From an uncultured Oscillospiraceae bacterium (GTDB lineage Bacteria > Bacillota > Clostridia > Oscillospirales > Oscillospiraceae): a stretch of DNA of 64,000 bases. The notes beneath the pieces were generated by a model. The model saw only the letters and a program-made list of their open reading frames with translations, made no database searches and had not been told where the DNA came from. Within the stretch, counting starts at the first letter, position 1. Every line of letters begins with the position of its first letter. Shown here piece by piece: positions 41,601 to 49,910 of this stretch. Made by a program: the position numbers and the translations under genes. Location of the stretch: NCBI GenBank assembly GCA_910588625.1, contig CAJUQN010000001.1, forward strand, positions 1 through 64,000, written 5' to 3'.

Positions 41601-42451
41601 ATGTAGCCCTTGCCGCCCTTAATGGTGGTCACAGAGGCGCCGTCCCAGGCGCCGTTGTTGCGCCAGCGGTAGCCGGGGTTGCCCCAGTCGTCAACGACCT
41701 GCCAGGCGGTGTCATGGAACAGGCCGAACACCTGCTGGCCCAGGGTGATGTTGAAGATGGTGCTGTCGCTGCCGGCCACGCTCTGCTTATCGTTGTAAGC
41801 CAGGGCGGGGGTGTAGGTCACGGTGGGGACGGTGGCGATGGTCATGAAGATCAGGTCGGCCACGACCTCACGGGGAGCGGCCATGTTCAGGGTCTGCTCC
41901 ATGTGAGCGGCGGTGACGTTGCGGGTCACGCCCAGCTGGCGGGCCAGAGAGGCCACGTTGACCTGCCAAGAGCCGCCGGTGAACTCGTTGTTCTTGCCGT
42001 AGCCCACAGCGCGCAGGATCATGGCCAGGACCTCATACCCGGTCACCTGTCCGTAAGGCTGGAAGGTGGTGGGGCTGGTGCCCTTGATGTACCCGGCGTT
42101 CTGGCAGTAGCCGACATAGCCGGCGAACCAGTCGTCGGACTTCACATCGGTGAAGGTGCCATAGTCCTTGTACAGCGCGGTCTGCCGGTCGGTCACGTCG
42201 CCGGTGACGGCGCGGTAGATCACAGCCGCCGCCTCAGCGCGGGTGATCTTGTCGCTGGGACGGAAGCCCTTCTCGTCGCCCTGCATAACTTCCAGGCCGG
42301 TCAGCACCCGGACGCCTTCGTCGAACTCGGCGGTGATGCTGTCCTTATCCTGGTAGTCGTCATACTTGACGGCGGCGTTGGCAGTCAGCATCAGGCTGAA
42401 CGCCATCACCATCGCAAGCACGAGCGCGAGAAGCTTCTTCAAGTTTCTCAT
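38642..42451 (-). CDS. S-layer homology (SLH) domain surface protein
   Basis: A 1269-residue secreted protein starting MRNLKKLLAL at 42451 after AAGGAGGAAA. The signal peptide ends near LTANA (about residue 27). Three SLH-type repeats cover about 30-205, including GFRPSDKITRAEAAAVIYRA and SDDWFAGYVGYCQNAGYI (both in outline), which bind secondary cell-wall polymers. The rest is threonine-, asparagine- and glycine-rich with beta-strand character and few cysteines, as in S-layer or adhesin ectodomains. Strong promoter, long leader and optimal ribosome site suggest an abundant protein. It may be the main S-layer protein. Confidence 0.88.
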   Translation of the reverse strand: MRNLKKLLALVLAMVMAFSLMLTANAAVKYDDYQDKDSITAEFDEGVRVLTGLEVMQGDEKGFRPSDKITRAEAAAVIYRAVTGDVTDRQTALYKDYGTFTDVKSDDWFAGYVGYCQNAGYIKGTSPTTFQPYGQVTGYEVLAMILRAVGYGKNNEFTGGSWQVNVASLARQLGVTRNVTAAHMEQTLNMAAPREVVADLIFMTIATVPTVTYTPALAYNDKQSVAGSDSTIFNITLGQQVFGLFHDTAWQVVDDWGNPGYRWRNNGAWDGASVTTIKGGKGYMIPTNHPWYEATANTKTVATIKQAADYETTEQVRECDVAAAVDFDGEKTFRLYVNQKTSLTDTYRVVATDTVTRVGGQGRLTKVYYEMENPWFTDNEDNHDKVVTMVDTMLALVTSKTDAKLDAAGHVITPAQLEVTIYDGMNTTQNPGANGVNALSNRVITKGSGDKDNWDEYSKGDYILLNAYTNKTQNAAGFTAPATAAVAILGNNTVRNTQTLLEEAAFTTNKVVTGTLRAGKFNNQDANVWVLQKADSIQGKQTVTSWNTGKHTVDGKEYNDQICLFLDRAGRVTNTTFTWFFDQYGNLIGIGDAHAVNYGVITSIYSAQRQGESDTTGAVKAVATVRYADGTTGTVEIDRFLVGEDTTTPLPTVAPGTNNVGTNTYRATPGTVIDTTTTGTSLELRPVFDNGTFTAMSSAVPNPTFAPTTGITAPGWIYMSASTNTNTNAHFATGIGATDAFGILYNNLFRFTVANDDAVVATEVVGSYTNGGGAVGTYGNTNRHFQDMANDEAVANDKLFKTLGYMLINGKYVYLSSDAMIMVKLGDNSRARTINCYNGLSELPGDVNFVTGAEVDWTDTDGDGRADVVYIANGSMPSTVTYGLFYYNGGTASWNSDNIGSITGYLNGEEKTIGFTGAGSRNMYDTIVGSRNYSAHLFALQFTNDIVSNVMVAENSSQTASAGTNVSPFILANEVAPLNSNVSGITLDFDSARPATTDNRANNIQLSGTAWDAAEAIKDQHFGLGAAFGNPYTETTEAVYFDDMVSTVNVGDTSVRYQRVSNGHRITVTSITAGPTTNTAEYYLAPNCKIIGELDWLNIGNLQCDVTMVYDTTAANAVTEIYIARDPDITPVNPVATLGGANNFTVGTQAELDAMLASGTAGTVVYSPNAKASTDNAPASAAQDVLYFPFIGTSAATTIRITNASSNLVYQETGTPVSGVDYVVVNFAGGPNNPAAVGSGLTGFGAGTFTYSISTGTTTLSSGTFTLSY

Positions 42452-42572
42452 TGGATAGTTTCCTCCTTGATTATTTTTGCCGTCAAGCCGGAATTTTTCG
42501 GCGGGAGTGAATAGGATAGGCCATCCTCTCAAGGTTGCCCGTCAAAAAAGCTCCGTCCATCAGGCTAAACGC

Positions 42573-42602
42573 ATAATACCACCCGCCGGAGGTAAAAGTC
42601 AA
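42573..42602 (-). promoter_or_regulatory. promoter of the SLH protein gene
   Basis: TTGACT (42602-42597), 18 bases and TATTAT (42578-42573) on the minus strand lie about 120 bases before the ATG, giving a long leader. Confidence 0.65.
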
Positions 42603-42981
42603 TGGGTCAAGCCCAAGTGTAACACAACTGTAACAAAGCGAAAAGTTGTATATAAGGAGTCAACAAAGCGAAAAAACAAAAAATCGCAATGTTTTGGGTC
42701 CAGGCGCTATCAAAACTTCGACATCTAGTGGTGCAGCGCCCCGCGATAGGATGCAGCGGGGCTGAAAAAAACCGCAAAAAAACGCGAAAAAATCAAAATT
42801 TTTACGTAAAAAACCGGCCCATGTTGCCCTGCGGCGCTGTCAAAACCACCCGGATTGCACGCCGGGCCGCTCTTCCCGGCCTTTTCAGACGCCCAGTCCG
42901 CACGGGGCAAAACCTCCTCTCAAACGGGGGCGAAAAGTTCCGGGCCCGCCCCCGCCCCAGGCTGTCCGCTCCAAGGCGGCA
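42603..42981. other. AT-rich upstream region of the SLH gene, no gene recognised
   Basis: About 380 bases with A/T runs and a GC hairpin near 42735-42762 (GCCCCGC with GCGGGGC). Nothing coding is supported. A-rich tracts upstream of the SLH promoter may act as an UP-element. Confidence 0.4.
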
Positions 42982-43007
42982 AAAACTCCCCCAGACGGGG
43001 GAGTTTT
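42982..43007 (-). terminator. terminator after the NhaC-family gene
   Basis: AAAACTCCCCC and GGGGGAGTTTT form a perfect 11-base-pair stem with a four-base loop, T-rich on the minus strand. Confidence 0.85.
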
Positions 43008-43027
43008 CGCAAAAGGCACGTTGCACG

Positions 43028-44761
43028 TCAAGCGTTCCGCTTCTTCATAAAAACCAGGAAGCCGATCATCAGCACCAGGCCGATGGGCAGAGCGATCAGC
43101 CCCGGCGCCCCGGCAAAGGCCAGCGCGCCCGCAATGAGGTAGGTAATCCCCGCAATCACCGCGCAGGAGATGGCGTAGGGCAGCTGAGTTGAGACATGGT
43201 TCACGTGGTCGCACTGGGCGCCCGCGGAGGCCATGATGGTGGTGTCGGAGATGGGGGAGCAGTGGTCGCCGCACACCGCGCCGGCCATGCAGGCGGAGAT
43301 GCAGATGATGGCCAGGGGATCGTCCATGGAGAACACGTGCTGGACGATGGGGATGAGGATGCCGAAGGTGCCCCAGGAGGTGCCGGTGGCGAAGGCCAGC
43401 AGGCAGCCCACCACGAACACCACCACGGGCAGCAGCACCTGAATGCCGGAGGCGGTGCGCACGAAGTCACGGACGAAGAATTTGGCGCCCAGGGAGTCGG
43501 TCATGCTCTTCAGGGACCAGGCGAAGGTGAGGATCATGATGGCGGGCACCATAGCCTTGAAGCCCTCGGGAATGCAACCCATGATGTCCCGGAAGGACAT
43601 GGAGCGGCGGATAAGGTAGTAGATGATGGCGAAGACCAGGCCGAAGGCGGAGCCCAGCATCAGGCCCACGGAGGCGTCGGAGTTGGAGAAGGCGGTGATA
43701 AAGTCATCGCCGTTGAAGAAGCCGCCGGAGTAGATCATGCCAATGACACAGGCCACCACCAACACCACGATGGGCAGGACCAGGTCCAGCACGGAGCCTT
43801 TGGACTCGTCGGCCTTGTCGGTGACCATGGCATAGGGATTGGAACCGGAGAACAGGTCTCCATTTTCCACGGCATTCTTTTCATACTTGGCCATGGGACC
43901 GAAGTCCACGTTCAGGACCACCAGGCCGATCATCATGACGATGGTAAACAGGGCGTAGAAGTTGTAGGGGATGGCGCGGATAAAGAGGTTCAGGCCCTGG
44001 CCGTCCTCAGCAAAAGCGGCCACGGCGGCGGCCCAGGAGGAGATGGGGGCGATGATGCACACGGGAGCGGCGGTGGCGTCAATGAGATAGGCCAGCTTCA
44101 CGCGGGAGATGTTGTGCTTGTCGGTGATGGGCCGCATAACGGAGCCCACGGTGAGGCAGTTGAAGTAGTCGTCGATGAAAATCAGGCAGCCCAGCACGAT
44201 GGAGGACAGCTGCGCGCCCACCCGGGATTTGATGTTCTTCTGGGCCCAGCGCCCAAAGGCAGCGGAGCCGCCCGCCTTATTCATCAGGCACACGATGGCC
44301 CCCAGGATGACCAGGAAGATCAGGATGCCCACGTTGTAGCTGTCAGACAGGGAGGCCACGATGCCGTCGTTGAAGGCGTGGAGGACGGTGCCCTCAAAGC
44401 TGAAATTGGAGTACAGCAGGCCACCCACCAAAATGCCCACGAACAGGGAGGAGTAGACTTCCTTGGTAATCAGAGCCAGCGCGATGGCAACGATGGGGGG
44501 CAGGAGGGACCAGATAGTGTTGTAGAAGTTGCTGGGGGACAGGATGTAACCTGTGTATTCGCTGTCCGCACAGGTTTCGCAGGGGACGGCCTCGCCCTCG
44601 TCGGACAGGACCACGCCCAGGGCGCCGCAGTCCGGGCACCCGATGTACTTGGTGCCGGTGAGTTCGGTGGGGTCTACCGAATCGGCAAAGGCGGTGGTGG
44701 TCAGGGCGAACATCAGCATTACAATCAGTGCAATGACGCCCAGACGGTTTCTTCTTTTCAT
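43028..44761 (-). CDS. NhaC-superfamily transporter, predicted lysine-linked (LysW-like)
   Basis: A 577-residue membrane protein with about 11-12 helices. GDHCSPISDTTIMASAG near the end and FIDDYFNCLTVGSVM in the middle are Na+/H+ antiporter NhaC signatures. Before the first transport helix is a signal-like segment and an extracytoplasmic loop with CPDCG and CETC, a possible four-cysteine metal or disulfide site that ordinary NhaC lacks. A lysine riboswitch precedes the gene, and NhaC homologues under lysine riboswitches have been predicted to move lysine. So a lysine-related substrate, coupled to sodium or protons, is the likely role. Confidence 0.85.
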   Translation of the reverse strand: MKRRNRLGVIALIVMLMFALTTTAFADSVDPTELTGTKYIGCPDCGALGVVLSDEGEAVPCETCADSEYTGYILSPSNFYNTIWSLLPPIVAIALALITKEVYSSLFVGILVGGLLYSNFSFEGTVLHAFNDGIVASLSDSYNVGILIFLVILGAIVCLMNKAGGSAAFGRWAQKNIKSRVGAQLSSIVLGCLIFIDDYFNCLTVGSVMRPITDKHNISRVKLAYLIDATAAPVCIIAPISSWAAAVAAFAEDGQGLNLFIRAIPYNFYALFTIVMMIGLVVLNVDFGPMAKYEKNAVENGDLFSGSNPYAMVTDKADESKGSVLDLVLPIVVLVVACVIGMIYSGGFFNGDDFITAFSNSDASVGLMLGSAFGLVFAIIYYLIRRSMSFRDIMGCIPEGFKAMVPAIMILTFAWSLKSMTDSLGAKFFVRDFVRTASGIQVLLPVVVFVVGCLLAFATGTSWGTFGILIPIVQHVFSMDDPLAIICISACMAGAVCGDHCSPISDTTIMASAGAQCDHVNHVSTQLPYAISCAVIAGITYLIAGALAFAGAPGLIALPIGLVLMIGFLVFMKKRNA

Positions 44762-44801
44762 TCTTCTCTCTCCTTACATTCCAGTAAATGCCGAAAGACC
44801 A

Positions 44802-44833
44802 CAAAAAAACGAGCGCTCCAACAGGAGCGCCCG
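44802..44833 (-). terminator. riboswitch expression-platform terminator
   Basis: GCGCTCC and GGAGCGC pair on the minus strand and are followed by TCGTTTTTTT, about 40 bases before the transporter start. It lies just after the lysine aptamer and is its probable switching terminator. Confidence 0.8.
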
Positions 44834-44870
44834 CAATAGGCAAAACCCGCCGCCGCAAATGGGCGGTGAA

Positions 44871-45032
44871 TTGATAGCGCTCCACGATTCGTGACAGTCC
44901 GGGGGATATTCTCCCACGACCCAGGCTGGGGACCCAGGCAGGTCCCTTTACCTTCGGCGGGCGTCCCTCTCCCACGGGACCGGCTGCCTGACCTTGGTCC
45001 CACGGTACGCATGGCGTCCGCGCCTCTATCAA
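44871..45032 (-). promoter_or_regulatory. lysine riboswitch (L box) aptamer
   Basis: On the minus strand the stem TTGATAG/CTATCAA closes a domain with the L-box landmarks in order: GATAGAGGCGCGG, then GCGTA, GAGAGGGACGCC-CGCCGAAGG, CTGGGTCGTGG, and GGACTGTCACGAA followed by TCGTGGAGCGCTATC. These match the Bacillus lysC leader position by position at the conserved core. A terminator follows, so lysine binding should switch off the transporter gene. Confidence 0.93.
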
Positions 45033-45058
45033 ACGGTATTCACTTGGTTGATGGGGGA

Positions 45059-45087
45059 ATACTATCACAATTCTTCCTCGAAGTCAA
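45059..45087 (-). promoter_or_regulatory. promoter of the riboswitch-transporter transcript
   Basis: TTGACT (45087-45082), 17 bases and TAGTAT (45064-45059) with an extended TG, ending about 27 bases before the aptamer stem. Confidence 0.65.
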
Positions 45088-45149
45088 TAGGAAGTCCCCA
45101 CAAAATCCCGCTGATTTCCGAACATTTCAAGCAAAAACCCTCCGGCATG

Positions 45150-45180
45150 GCAAAAGCCCTCCGCCAATCTGGCGGAGGGC
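45150..45180 (-). terminator. terminator of the ribosomal-protein cluster
   Basis: GCCCTCCGCCA and TGGCGGAGGGC form a perfect 11-base-pair stem with a three-base loop, followed by TTTTGCC on the minus strand, about 100 bases after rplQ. Confidence 0.85.
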
Positions 45181-45277
45181 CTGCCCCATTCGTCAGCCTG
45201 CGGGAACGCAGGACTCCCGCCAGGGTTGGAAGCGAACAAAAGCTCTTTGGGGTTGCCTTCTCTCTAGAAAAAGTAAC

Positions 45278-45619
45278 TCACACCAGCTGGATGATGGCCA
45301 TCTCGGCCGCGTCGCCGCGGCGGGGGCCCATCTTCAGCACTCGGGTGTAGCCGCCGTTGCGGTCGGCATACTTGGGGGCAATCTCGTGGAACAGCTTATT
45401 GGCCACACTCTCCTTGGTGATGTAGGAGAGCGCCTGACGGTAAGCGGCCAGATCATTCTTCTTGCCCAGGGTAATCATCTTCTCGGCGATGGGAGCGACC
45501 TCCTTCGCGCGGGCGTAGGTGGTCTTGATCTGCCCGTTCTCCAGCAGATAGGTGGTCATAGCGCGCAGCATGGCGCGGCGCTGATCGCTGGGACGGCCCA
45601 GCTTACGATTTTTAGCCAT
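45278..45619 (-). CDS. rplQ: 50S ribosomal protein L17
   Basis: A 113-residue protein starting [18 protein letters not shown] at 45619 (quoted in full family motif). The core [14 protein letters not shown] and the KVA-type helix [14 protein letters not shown] are normal L17. It is the last gene of the alpha part of the cluster; 209 bases with two hairpins separate it from rpoA. L17 lies near the peptide exit tunnel on the large subunit. Confidence 0.96.
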   Translation of the reverse strand: MAKNRKLGRPSDQRRAMLRAMTTYLLENGQIKTTYARAKEVAPIAEKMITLGKKNDLAAYRQALSYITKESVANKLFHEIAPKYADRNGGYTRVLKMGPRRGDAAEMAIIQLV

Positions 45620-45740
45620 TTTGTAAGCACTCCTTCGACCTCGCGTTGCGAAGTCCAATAAATTCGTTCTGGCGCCCGATTTCCCGGGACATAACGCACT
45701 ATGCGCGCGGACAGGAACGTTACATACTCCCGCGCCGCCC

Positions 45741-45830
45741 CGTCGGCACAAGCTCCATATCCTTCGCTGTGCCTCCTCCCCCGCGAAGCCCGCTTCGCGG
45801 GGGACCTCAAAACAGCGTTTGCGCTGTTTT
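45741..45830. repeat. hairpin-rich intergenic repeat between rpoA and rplQ
   Basis: CCCCGCGAAG/CTTCGCGGGG (45779-45788, 45793-45802) and AAAACAGCG/CGCTGTTTT (45809-45817, 45822-45830) are strong hairpins. The stretch from CGTCGGCACAAGCTCCATA to the first hairpin resembles 48472-48578. Confidence 0.5.
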
Positions 45831-46779
45831 AAAGATTCTCGTCGTTGGCCAGGGACAGGCCCATCATGGCCAGCTTGTTGATGACTTCCTCCAGAGACTT
45901 ACGGCCCAGATTTCGGACCTTCATCATCTCGTCCTCGGTCTTGGAAATCAGGTCCTCCACCGTGTTGATATTGGCCCGCTTCAGGCAGTTAAAGGACCGG
46001 ACGGACAGGTCCAGCTCCTCAATGGTCAGCTCCAGCACCTTGTCGCGCTGGGCCTCCGCCTTTTCCACCACTGTGGCCTTGGAGCCCATGGTCTCAGACA
46101 AATCGGTGAACAAAGTGAAGTGGTCCACCAGGATGCGGGCCCCCAGAGACACCGCATCGCGGGCGGAAATGGTGCCGTTGGTCCAGACCTCTAAGGTGAG
46201 CTTATCGTAATCAGTGGCATCGCCCACGCGGGTGTTCTCCACAAAATAGTTCACCTTCCGTACGGGGGTATAGACGGAGTCCACGGGAATCAGGCCGATG
46301 ACAGCCTGAGCGGGCTTGTTCTTGTCCGCGGTGACATAGCCCCGGCCCTGGGAAAGGGTCAGTTCCATGTTCAGCGTGGCCTCGGGGCCCAGGGTGGCGA
46401 GGTGGTGGTCAGGGTTGAGGATCTCCACGTCACTGTCCGTCTTGATGTCGCCGGCGGTGACTTCGCCCTCGCCGGAGGCCTCGATGTAGACCGTTTTGAC
46501 CCCTTCACTGTACAGCTTGGCGACGATGCCCTTGATGTTCAGGACAATCTCCGTCACGTCCTCCTTGATCCCGGGGATCACGGAAAACTCATGCTGCACA
46601 CCGGCAATCTTGATGCCGGTAACCGCCGTGCCGGGCAGGGAGGACAGCAGAATTCGGCGCAGGGAGTTGCCGATGGTGGTGCCATACCCTCGCTCCAGCG
46701 GCTCGACCACGTATTTGCCGTAGGACTCGTCGCCAACGTTCTCAATACATTCGATGCGCGGCTTCTGGATTTCTACCAT
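45829..46779 (-). CDS. rpoA: DNA-directed RNA polymerase subunit alpha
   Basis: A 316-residue protein. The ATG at 46779 ([14 protein letters not shown]) follows AAAGGAGGG; an in-frame upstream extension has no ribosome site. The N-terminal domain has [21 protein letters not shown] (quoted as the family motif around GNSLRRILL), which dimerises and binds beta and beta-prime. The C-terminal domain has [16 protein letters not shown] and VEDLI, which contacts UP-elements and activators. It lies between rpsD and rplQ, as in most Firmicutes. Confidence 0.97.
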   Translation of the reverse strand: MVEIQKPRIECIENVGDESYGKYVVEPLERGYGTTIGNSLRRILLSSLPGTAVTGIKIAGVQHEFSVIPGIKEDVTEIVLNIKGIVAKLYSEGVKTVYIEASGEGEVTAGDIKTDSDVEILNPDHHLATLGPEATLNMELTLSQGRGYVTADKNKPAQAVIGLIPVDSVYTPVRKVNYFVENTRVGDATDYDKLTLEVWTNGTISARDAVSLGARILVDHFTLFTDLSETMGSKATVVEKAEAQRDKVLELTIEELDLSVRSFNCLKRANINTVEDLISKTEDEMMKVRNLGRKSLEEVINKLAMMGLSLANDENL

Positions 46780-46903
46780 TCGTGTGTTACCCTCCTTTAA
46801 CATTGGCGAAAGCTGCCGGGCGTCCACTCAGCGGACCTGTCCAAGGGCGGACCCGCTGCCGCGTCCTCACGCGGCGGAACGTCCGGTTGCCGTGGGAGCG
46901 GCA

Positions 46904-47503
46904 TTACTTGGAGTACAACTCCACGATGAGGTTGACGGCCACGTCGAAGTCGATGTCGTCCCGCTGCGGCATGGCAATGACCTTGCCCTCCAGCGGAGCG
47001 TTCTTATTTTTCTCTAACCACTTGGGAGCGGCCACAAAACGATCGTCCTCCACGATCTTCTTGAACTTGGCGGAGGAGCGGCTCTTCTCGCGCACGGCGA
47101 CGACATCACCGGTCTTGATGAGGTAAGAGGGGATGTTCACCCGCTTGCCGTTGACGGTGAAGTGGCCGTGGTTGACCAGCTGACGGGCCTCGCGCCGGGT
47201 GGCGGCCAGGCCCAGACGGAACACCACGTTGTCCAGGCGGCGCTCCAGCAGGGTCATCAGCTCGTCGCCGGTGTTGCCCTTCATGCGGGCAGCCTTCTCG
47301 TAGTAGGCGCGGAACTGCTTCTCCAGCACGCCGTACACGAACTTAACCTTCTGCTTCTCAGTGAGCTGGAGCGCGTACTCGCTCTTCTTGGGGCGGCGCT
47401 GGGGGCCGGGGTTCCGGTTGGACTCCTTGTTCACGCCCATGACGGCGGGGGAGATACCCAGCGTACGGCAGCGCTTCAGGTAGGGCTGCATATTCTTAGC
47501 CAT
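46904..47503 (-). CDS. rpsD: 30S ribosomal protein S4
   Basis: A 199-residue protein with the S4 RNA-binding domain LERRLDNVVFRLGLA and RREARQLVNHGHF. The N-terminus, MAKNMQPYLKRCRTLGISP, lacks the paired cysteines of zinc-binding S4 forms, so it is a C-minus type. It starts 16S assembly and in other bacteria represses its own operon. The 124 bases to rpoA contain GC-rich inverted repeats that could be such a control site; this is not shown. Confidence 0.96.
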   Translation of the reverse strand: MAKNMQPYLKRCRTLGISPAVMGVNKESNRNPGPQRRPKKSEYALQLTEKQKVKFVYGVLEKQFRAYYEKAARMKGNTGDELMTLLERRLDNVVFRLGLAATRREARQLVNHGHFTVNGKRVNIPSYLIKTGDVVAVREKSRSSAKFKKIVEDDRFVAAPKWLEKNKNAPLEGKVIAMPQRDDIDFDVAVNLIVELYSK

Positions 47504-47524
47504 ATCGGTTTTCCTCCTTCCAGA

Positions 47525-47920
47525 TCAGACGCGGCGGCGCTTGGGCGGACGGCAGCCGTTGTGGGGGACGGGGGTCACGTCCTTGATGAGGGTGACCTCC
47601 AGGCCCACGGCCTGCAGCGCGCGGATCGCAGCCTCACGGCCCTGGCCGGGACCCTTGACGTACACCTCGACGCTCTTCAGGCCGCACTGGTCGATGGCGG
47701 CGTTGGCGGCGGTCTCGGCGGCAGTCTGGGCGGCGAATGGGGTGGACTTGCGGGAGCCCCGGAAGCCCATCTCACCAGAGGAAGCCCAGGACAGGGCGTT
47801 GCCCTGCATATCAGTGACGGTGATCATGGTGTTGTTGAAGGAGGAGCGGATGTGCACCTGACCCTTCTCCACGTTTTTGCGCTCGCGGCGGCGCTTGATT
47901 ACTTTCTTATTAGCAGCCAT
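47525..47920 (-). CDS. rpsK: 30S ribosomal protein S11
   Basis: A 131-residue protein. It has the usual basic start ([13 protein letters not shown]), then [21 protein letters not shown] in outline, and the terminal [16 protein letters not shown]. It forms part of the platform of the small subunit near the mRNA exit. It lies 21 bases from rpsD and 16 from rpsM. Confidence 0.97.
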   Translation of the reverse strand: MAANKKVIKRRRERKNVEKGQVHIRSSFNNTMITVTDMQGNALSWASSGEMGFRGSRKSTPFAAQTAAETAANAAIDQCGLKSVEVYVKGPGQGREAAIRALQAVGLEVTLIKDVTPVPHNGCRPPKRRRV

Positions 47921-47936
47921 GTCAGATTATCCCTCC

Positions 47937-48305
47937 TTACTTCTTCTTGTTGGCGACGGTGCGCTTGGGACCCTTGCGGGTGCGGGCGTTGGTCTTGGAG
48001 CGCTGTCCGCGGACGGGGAGGCCCTTGCGATGGCGGATACCACGGTAGCAGCCGATCTCGGTCAGACGCTTGATGTCCATTGCCACGTTACGGCGAAGGT
48101 CGCCCTCCACGGTGTACTCGTGGCTGATGATCTCACGCAGCTTAGCCTCCTCCGCGTCGGTGAGATCCTTCACGCGGGTATCTGGGTTGATGCCCGCCTC
48201 CTCGAGAATCTTGCCCGCGCTGGTGCGGCCAATGCCATAAATATAGGTGAGTCCGATCTCGACTCGCTTTTCCTTCGGCAGATCAATGCCGGCAATACGT
48301 GCCAT
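47937..48305 (-). CDS. rpsM: 30S ribosomal protein S13
   Basis: A 122-residue protein. [19 protein letters not shown] is the typical start, the helix-hairpin-helix [16 protein letters not shown] follows, and the basic tail ends in [14 protein letters not shown]13 sits in the head of the small subunit and contacts the P-site tRNA and L5. It follows rpmJ by 16 bases. Confidence 0.97.
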   Translation of the reverse strand: MARIAGIDLPKEKRVEIGLTYIYGIGRTSAGKILEEAGINPDTRVKDLTDAEEAKLREIISHEYTVEGDLRRNVAMDIKRLTEIGCYRGIRHRKGLPVRGQRSKTNARTRKGPKRTVANKKK

Positions 48306-48321
48306 ACTCTATGCCCCTCCT

Positions 48322-48435
48322 TTAACCTTGTCTTTGCTTGTGCTTGGGGTTTTCGCAAATGACCATGACTTTGCCCTTGCGCTTGATGATCTTGCACTTC
48401 TCGCACATGGGCTTGACAGACGGTCTGACTTTCAT
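48322..48435 (-). CDS. rpmJ: 50S ribosomal protein L36
   Basis: A 37-residue zinc-ribbon protein, [20 protein letters not shown] at the start, with ligands Cys11, Cys14, Cys27 and His32 of the usual C-x2-C...C-x4-H pattern. The ATG at 48435 follows AGGAGG. It is the zinc-binding form, and no paralogous zinc-free form is in the window. Confidence 0.95.
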   Translation of the reverse strand: MKVRPSVKPMCEKCKIIKRKGKVMVICENPKHKQRQG

Positions 48436-48471
48436 ATCGTTTAACCTCCTGTTAATGCCTGATGGCCCCCT

Positions 48472-48578
48472 CGTCGCCATAAGCTCCATAGCCGTTCGCC
48501 CCGCCCTGCGGGCAGAGTTCACTCATTCCGCTATGGCTCCTCTCCCCACCGAACCCGCTTCGCTGGACTTCGGCGGGG
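48472..48578. repeat. hairpin-rich intergenic repeat between infA and rpmJ
   Basis: The 205-base gap contains CGTCGCCATAAGCTCCATA and later TATGGCTCCTCTCCCC with GAACCCGCTTCG, arranged as in the repeat at 45741-45803. An AAGCTCCATAGC/GCTATGGCT pairing encloses an inner GC-rich hairpin. Confidence 0.5.
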
Positions 48579-48640
48579 TTCCCTTTTGGAGGCAAGGCCC
48601 CATAGGAAGGGTGCACATGACAACTCGGGTCGTTTATAAT

Positions 48641-48859
48641 TTACTTGGAGCGCCAGGTAATTCTTCCACGGGTCAGGTCGTAGGGCGACATCTGAACCGT
48701 AACTTTATCGCCGGGCAGGATGCGGATAAAGTTCATCCGCAGCTTGCCGGAAATGTGTGCCAGGATAATGTGTCCATTTCCAATATCCACGTTGAACGTG
48801 GTGTTAGGCAGGGCCTCGGTGACGACGCCCTCCAACTCGATCATGTCGTCTTTTGCCAA
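48641..48859 (-). CDS. infA: translation initiation factor IF-1
   Basis: A 72-residue OB-fold protein, [19 protein letters not shown] at the start, with [15 protein letters not shown] and [19 protein letters not shown] in family order. It binds the A site of the small subunit during initiation with IF-2 and IF-3. It lies four bases downstream of the KOW protein gene. Confidence 0.97.
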   Translation of the reverse strand: MAKDDMIELEGVVTEALPNTTFNVDIGNGHIILAHISGKLRMNFIRILPGDKVTVQMSPYDLTRGRITWRSK

Positions 48860-48863
48860 AGCG

Positions 48864-49142
48864 TCATACCTCCAGTTGATCTCGGAACGCGGCCAGCGCC
48901 CGTCTCAGTGCCTTGTCTGACAGGGCCTCGCCCTGTTTCAGCGTGTGAATGGCGGGATGGTCGAACCCATCGGTGAGCAGCTCCACATGGCCCAGCTTTT
49001 TCCGCTTGGGCCGGACCATTTTCCGCCGCTTGCCGTCGGCAATCAGCAACAGGCCCGCAGGGTCGGAACCCACCACGCAGAACAGTCCCTCTACGTCCCG
49101 TCCGGCGCTCGCCCGAACGATCCAGCCCGTATAATCAGTCAT
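48864..49142 (-). CDS. KOW-domain (L14e-like) RNA-binding protein
   Basis: A 92-residue protein starting [16 protein letters not shown] at 49142, overlapping the end of map by eight bases. The first 50 residues have a KOW-like pattern: [36 protein letters not shown] (in outline). Proteins of this kind occur between map and infA in many Firmicutes and are presumed ribosome- or rRNA-associated. Direct function is not established. Confidence 0.8.
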   Translation of the reverse strand: MTDYTGWIVRASAGRDVEGLFCVVGSDPAGLLLIADGKRRKMVRPKRKKLGHVELLTDGFDHPAIHTLKQGEALSDKALRRALAAFRDQLEV

Positions 49143-49908
49143 AGGCCCCGTCCTCAGTGACGGTGGTGATCTCCGGTCCGTTGTCGGTGACCAGGATGGT
49201 GTTCTCATAGTGGGCGGTCAGGGAGCCGTCCGCCGAAACGGTGGTCCAGCCGTCCTTGAGCACCTTCACATGCCAGTCGCCGGCGCACACCATAGGCTCC
49301 ACCGCGATGGCCATACCCGCCTGGAGGCGGGCGCCATGTCCGGCCGGCCCGAAGTTGGGCACCTCCGGCGCCTCGTGGAGCTTGGTCCCCACGCCGTGGC
49401 CCACAAAGTCCCGGACCACGCCGTAGCCGTGGGACTCCACATAGACCTGCACTGCGTGAGAGATATCGGACACACGGCGGCCCACCTGGACCTGCTGGTA
49501 ACCCTCCCAGAAGCTCTGACGGGTAACGTCGATGAGCCGCTGGGCCTCCTCCGAAATGGCCCCGCAGGGATAGGTGGCGGCGCAGTCGCCGTGGAAACCG
49601 TCGATGATGGCGCCCACGTCGATGCTGACGATGTCGCCCTCCTTGAGTACGATCTTCTTCGAGGGGATGCCGTGGATAACCACCTCGTTCACCGAGATGC
49701 ACGCGGACCCGGAAAAGCCGCCGTATCCCAGGAAGGAGGGCTGTCCTCCCTTGCTGCGGATGAACTTGCGCACCGCGTCGTCGATCTCTTTGGTGGTGGC
49801 GCCGGGGCGGACCATGCTGCCCGCCAGCGCCCTGGCCTGGGCGGTAACCCGCCCAGCCCTGCGCATAGCCTCCTGTTCCCGAGGGGATTTCAGGGTGATA
49901 AGTTCCAT
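49135..49908 (-). CDS. map: type I methionine aminopeptidase
   Basis: A 257-residue M24 enzyme. MRRAGRVTAQA opens the fold. Metal ligands are in SIDVGAIIDGFHGD, GHGVGTKLHEAP (histidine) and VEPM (glutamate). It removes initiator methionine from nascent proteins. It starts two bases after the adk stop, in the usual secY-adk-map order. Confidence 0.96.
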   Translation of the reverse strand: MELITLKSPREQEAMRRAGRVTAQARALAGSMVRPGATTKEIDDAVRKFIRSKGGQPSFLGYGGFSGSACISVNEVVIHGIPSKKIVLKEGDIVSIDVGAIIDGFHGDCAATYPCGAISEEAQRLIDVTRQSFWEGYQQVQVGRRVSDISHAVQVYVESHGYGVVRDFVGHGVGTKLHEAPEVPNFGPAGHGARLQAGMAIAVEPMVCAGDWHVKVLKDGWTTVSADGSLTAHYENTILVTDNGPEITTVTEDGAYD

Positions 49909-49910
49909 AA

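Noticed and set aside
38348..42514. A 1388-codon open frame on the plus strand opposite the SLH protein gene.
   Set aside because: It is composed of glycine, valine, histidine and alanine runs typical of the antisense of GC-rich codons, has no ribosome site and overlaps a gene with signal peptide, SLH repeats and promoter.
46904..47503. S4 without N-terminal zinc cysteines considered as an anomaly.
   Set aside because: Zinc-free S4 forms are widespread in bacteria; nothing unusual beyond that.
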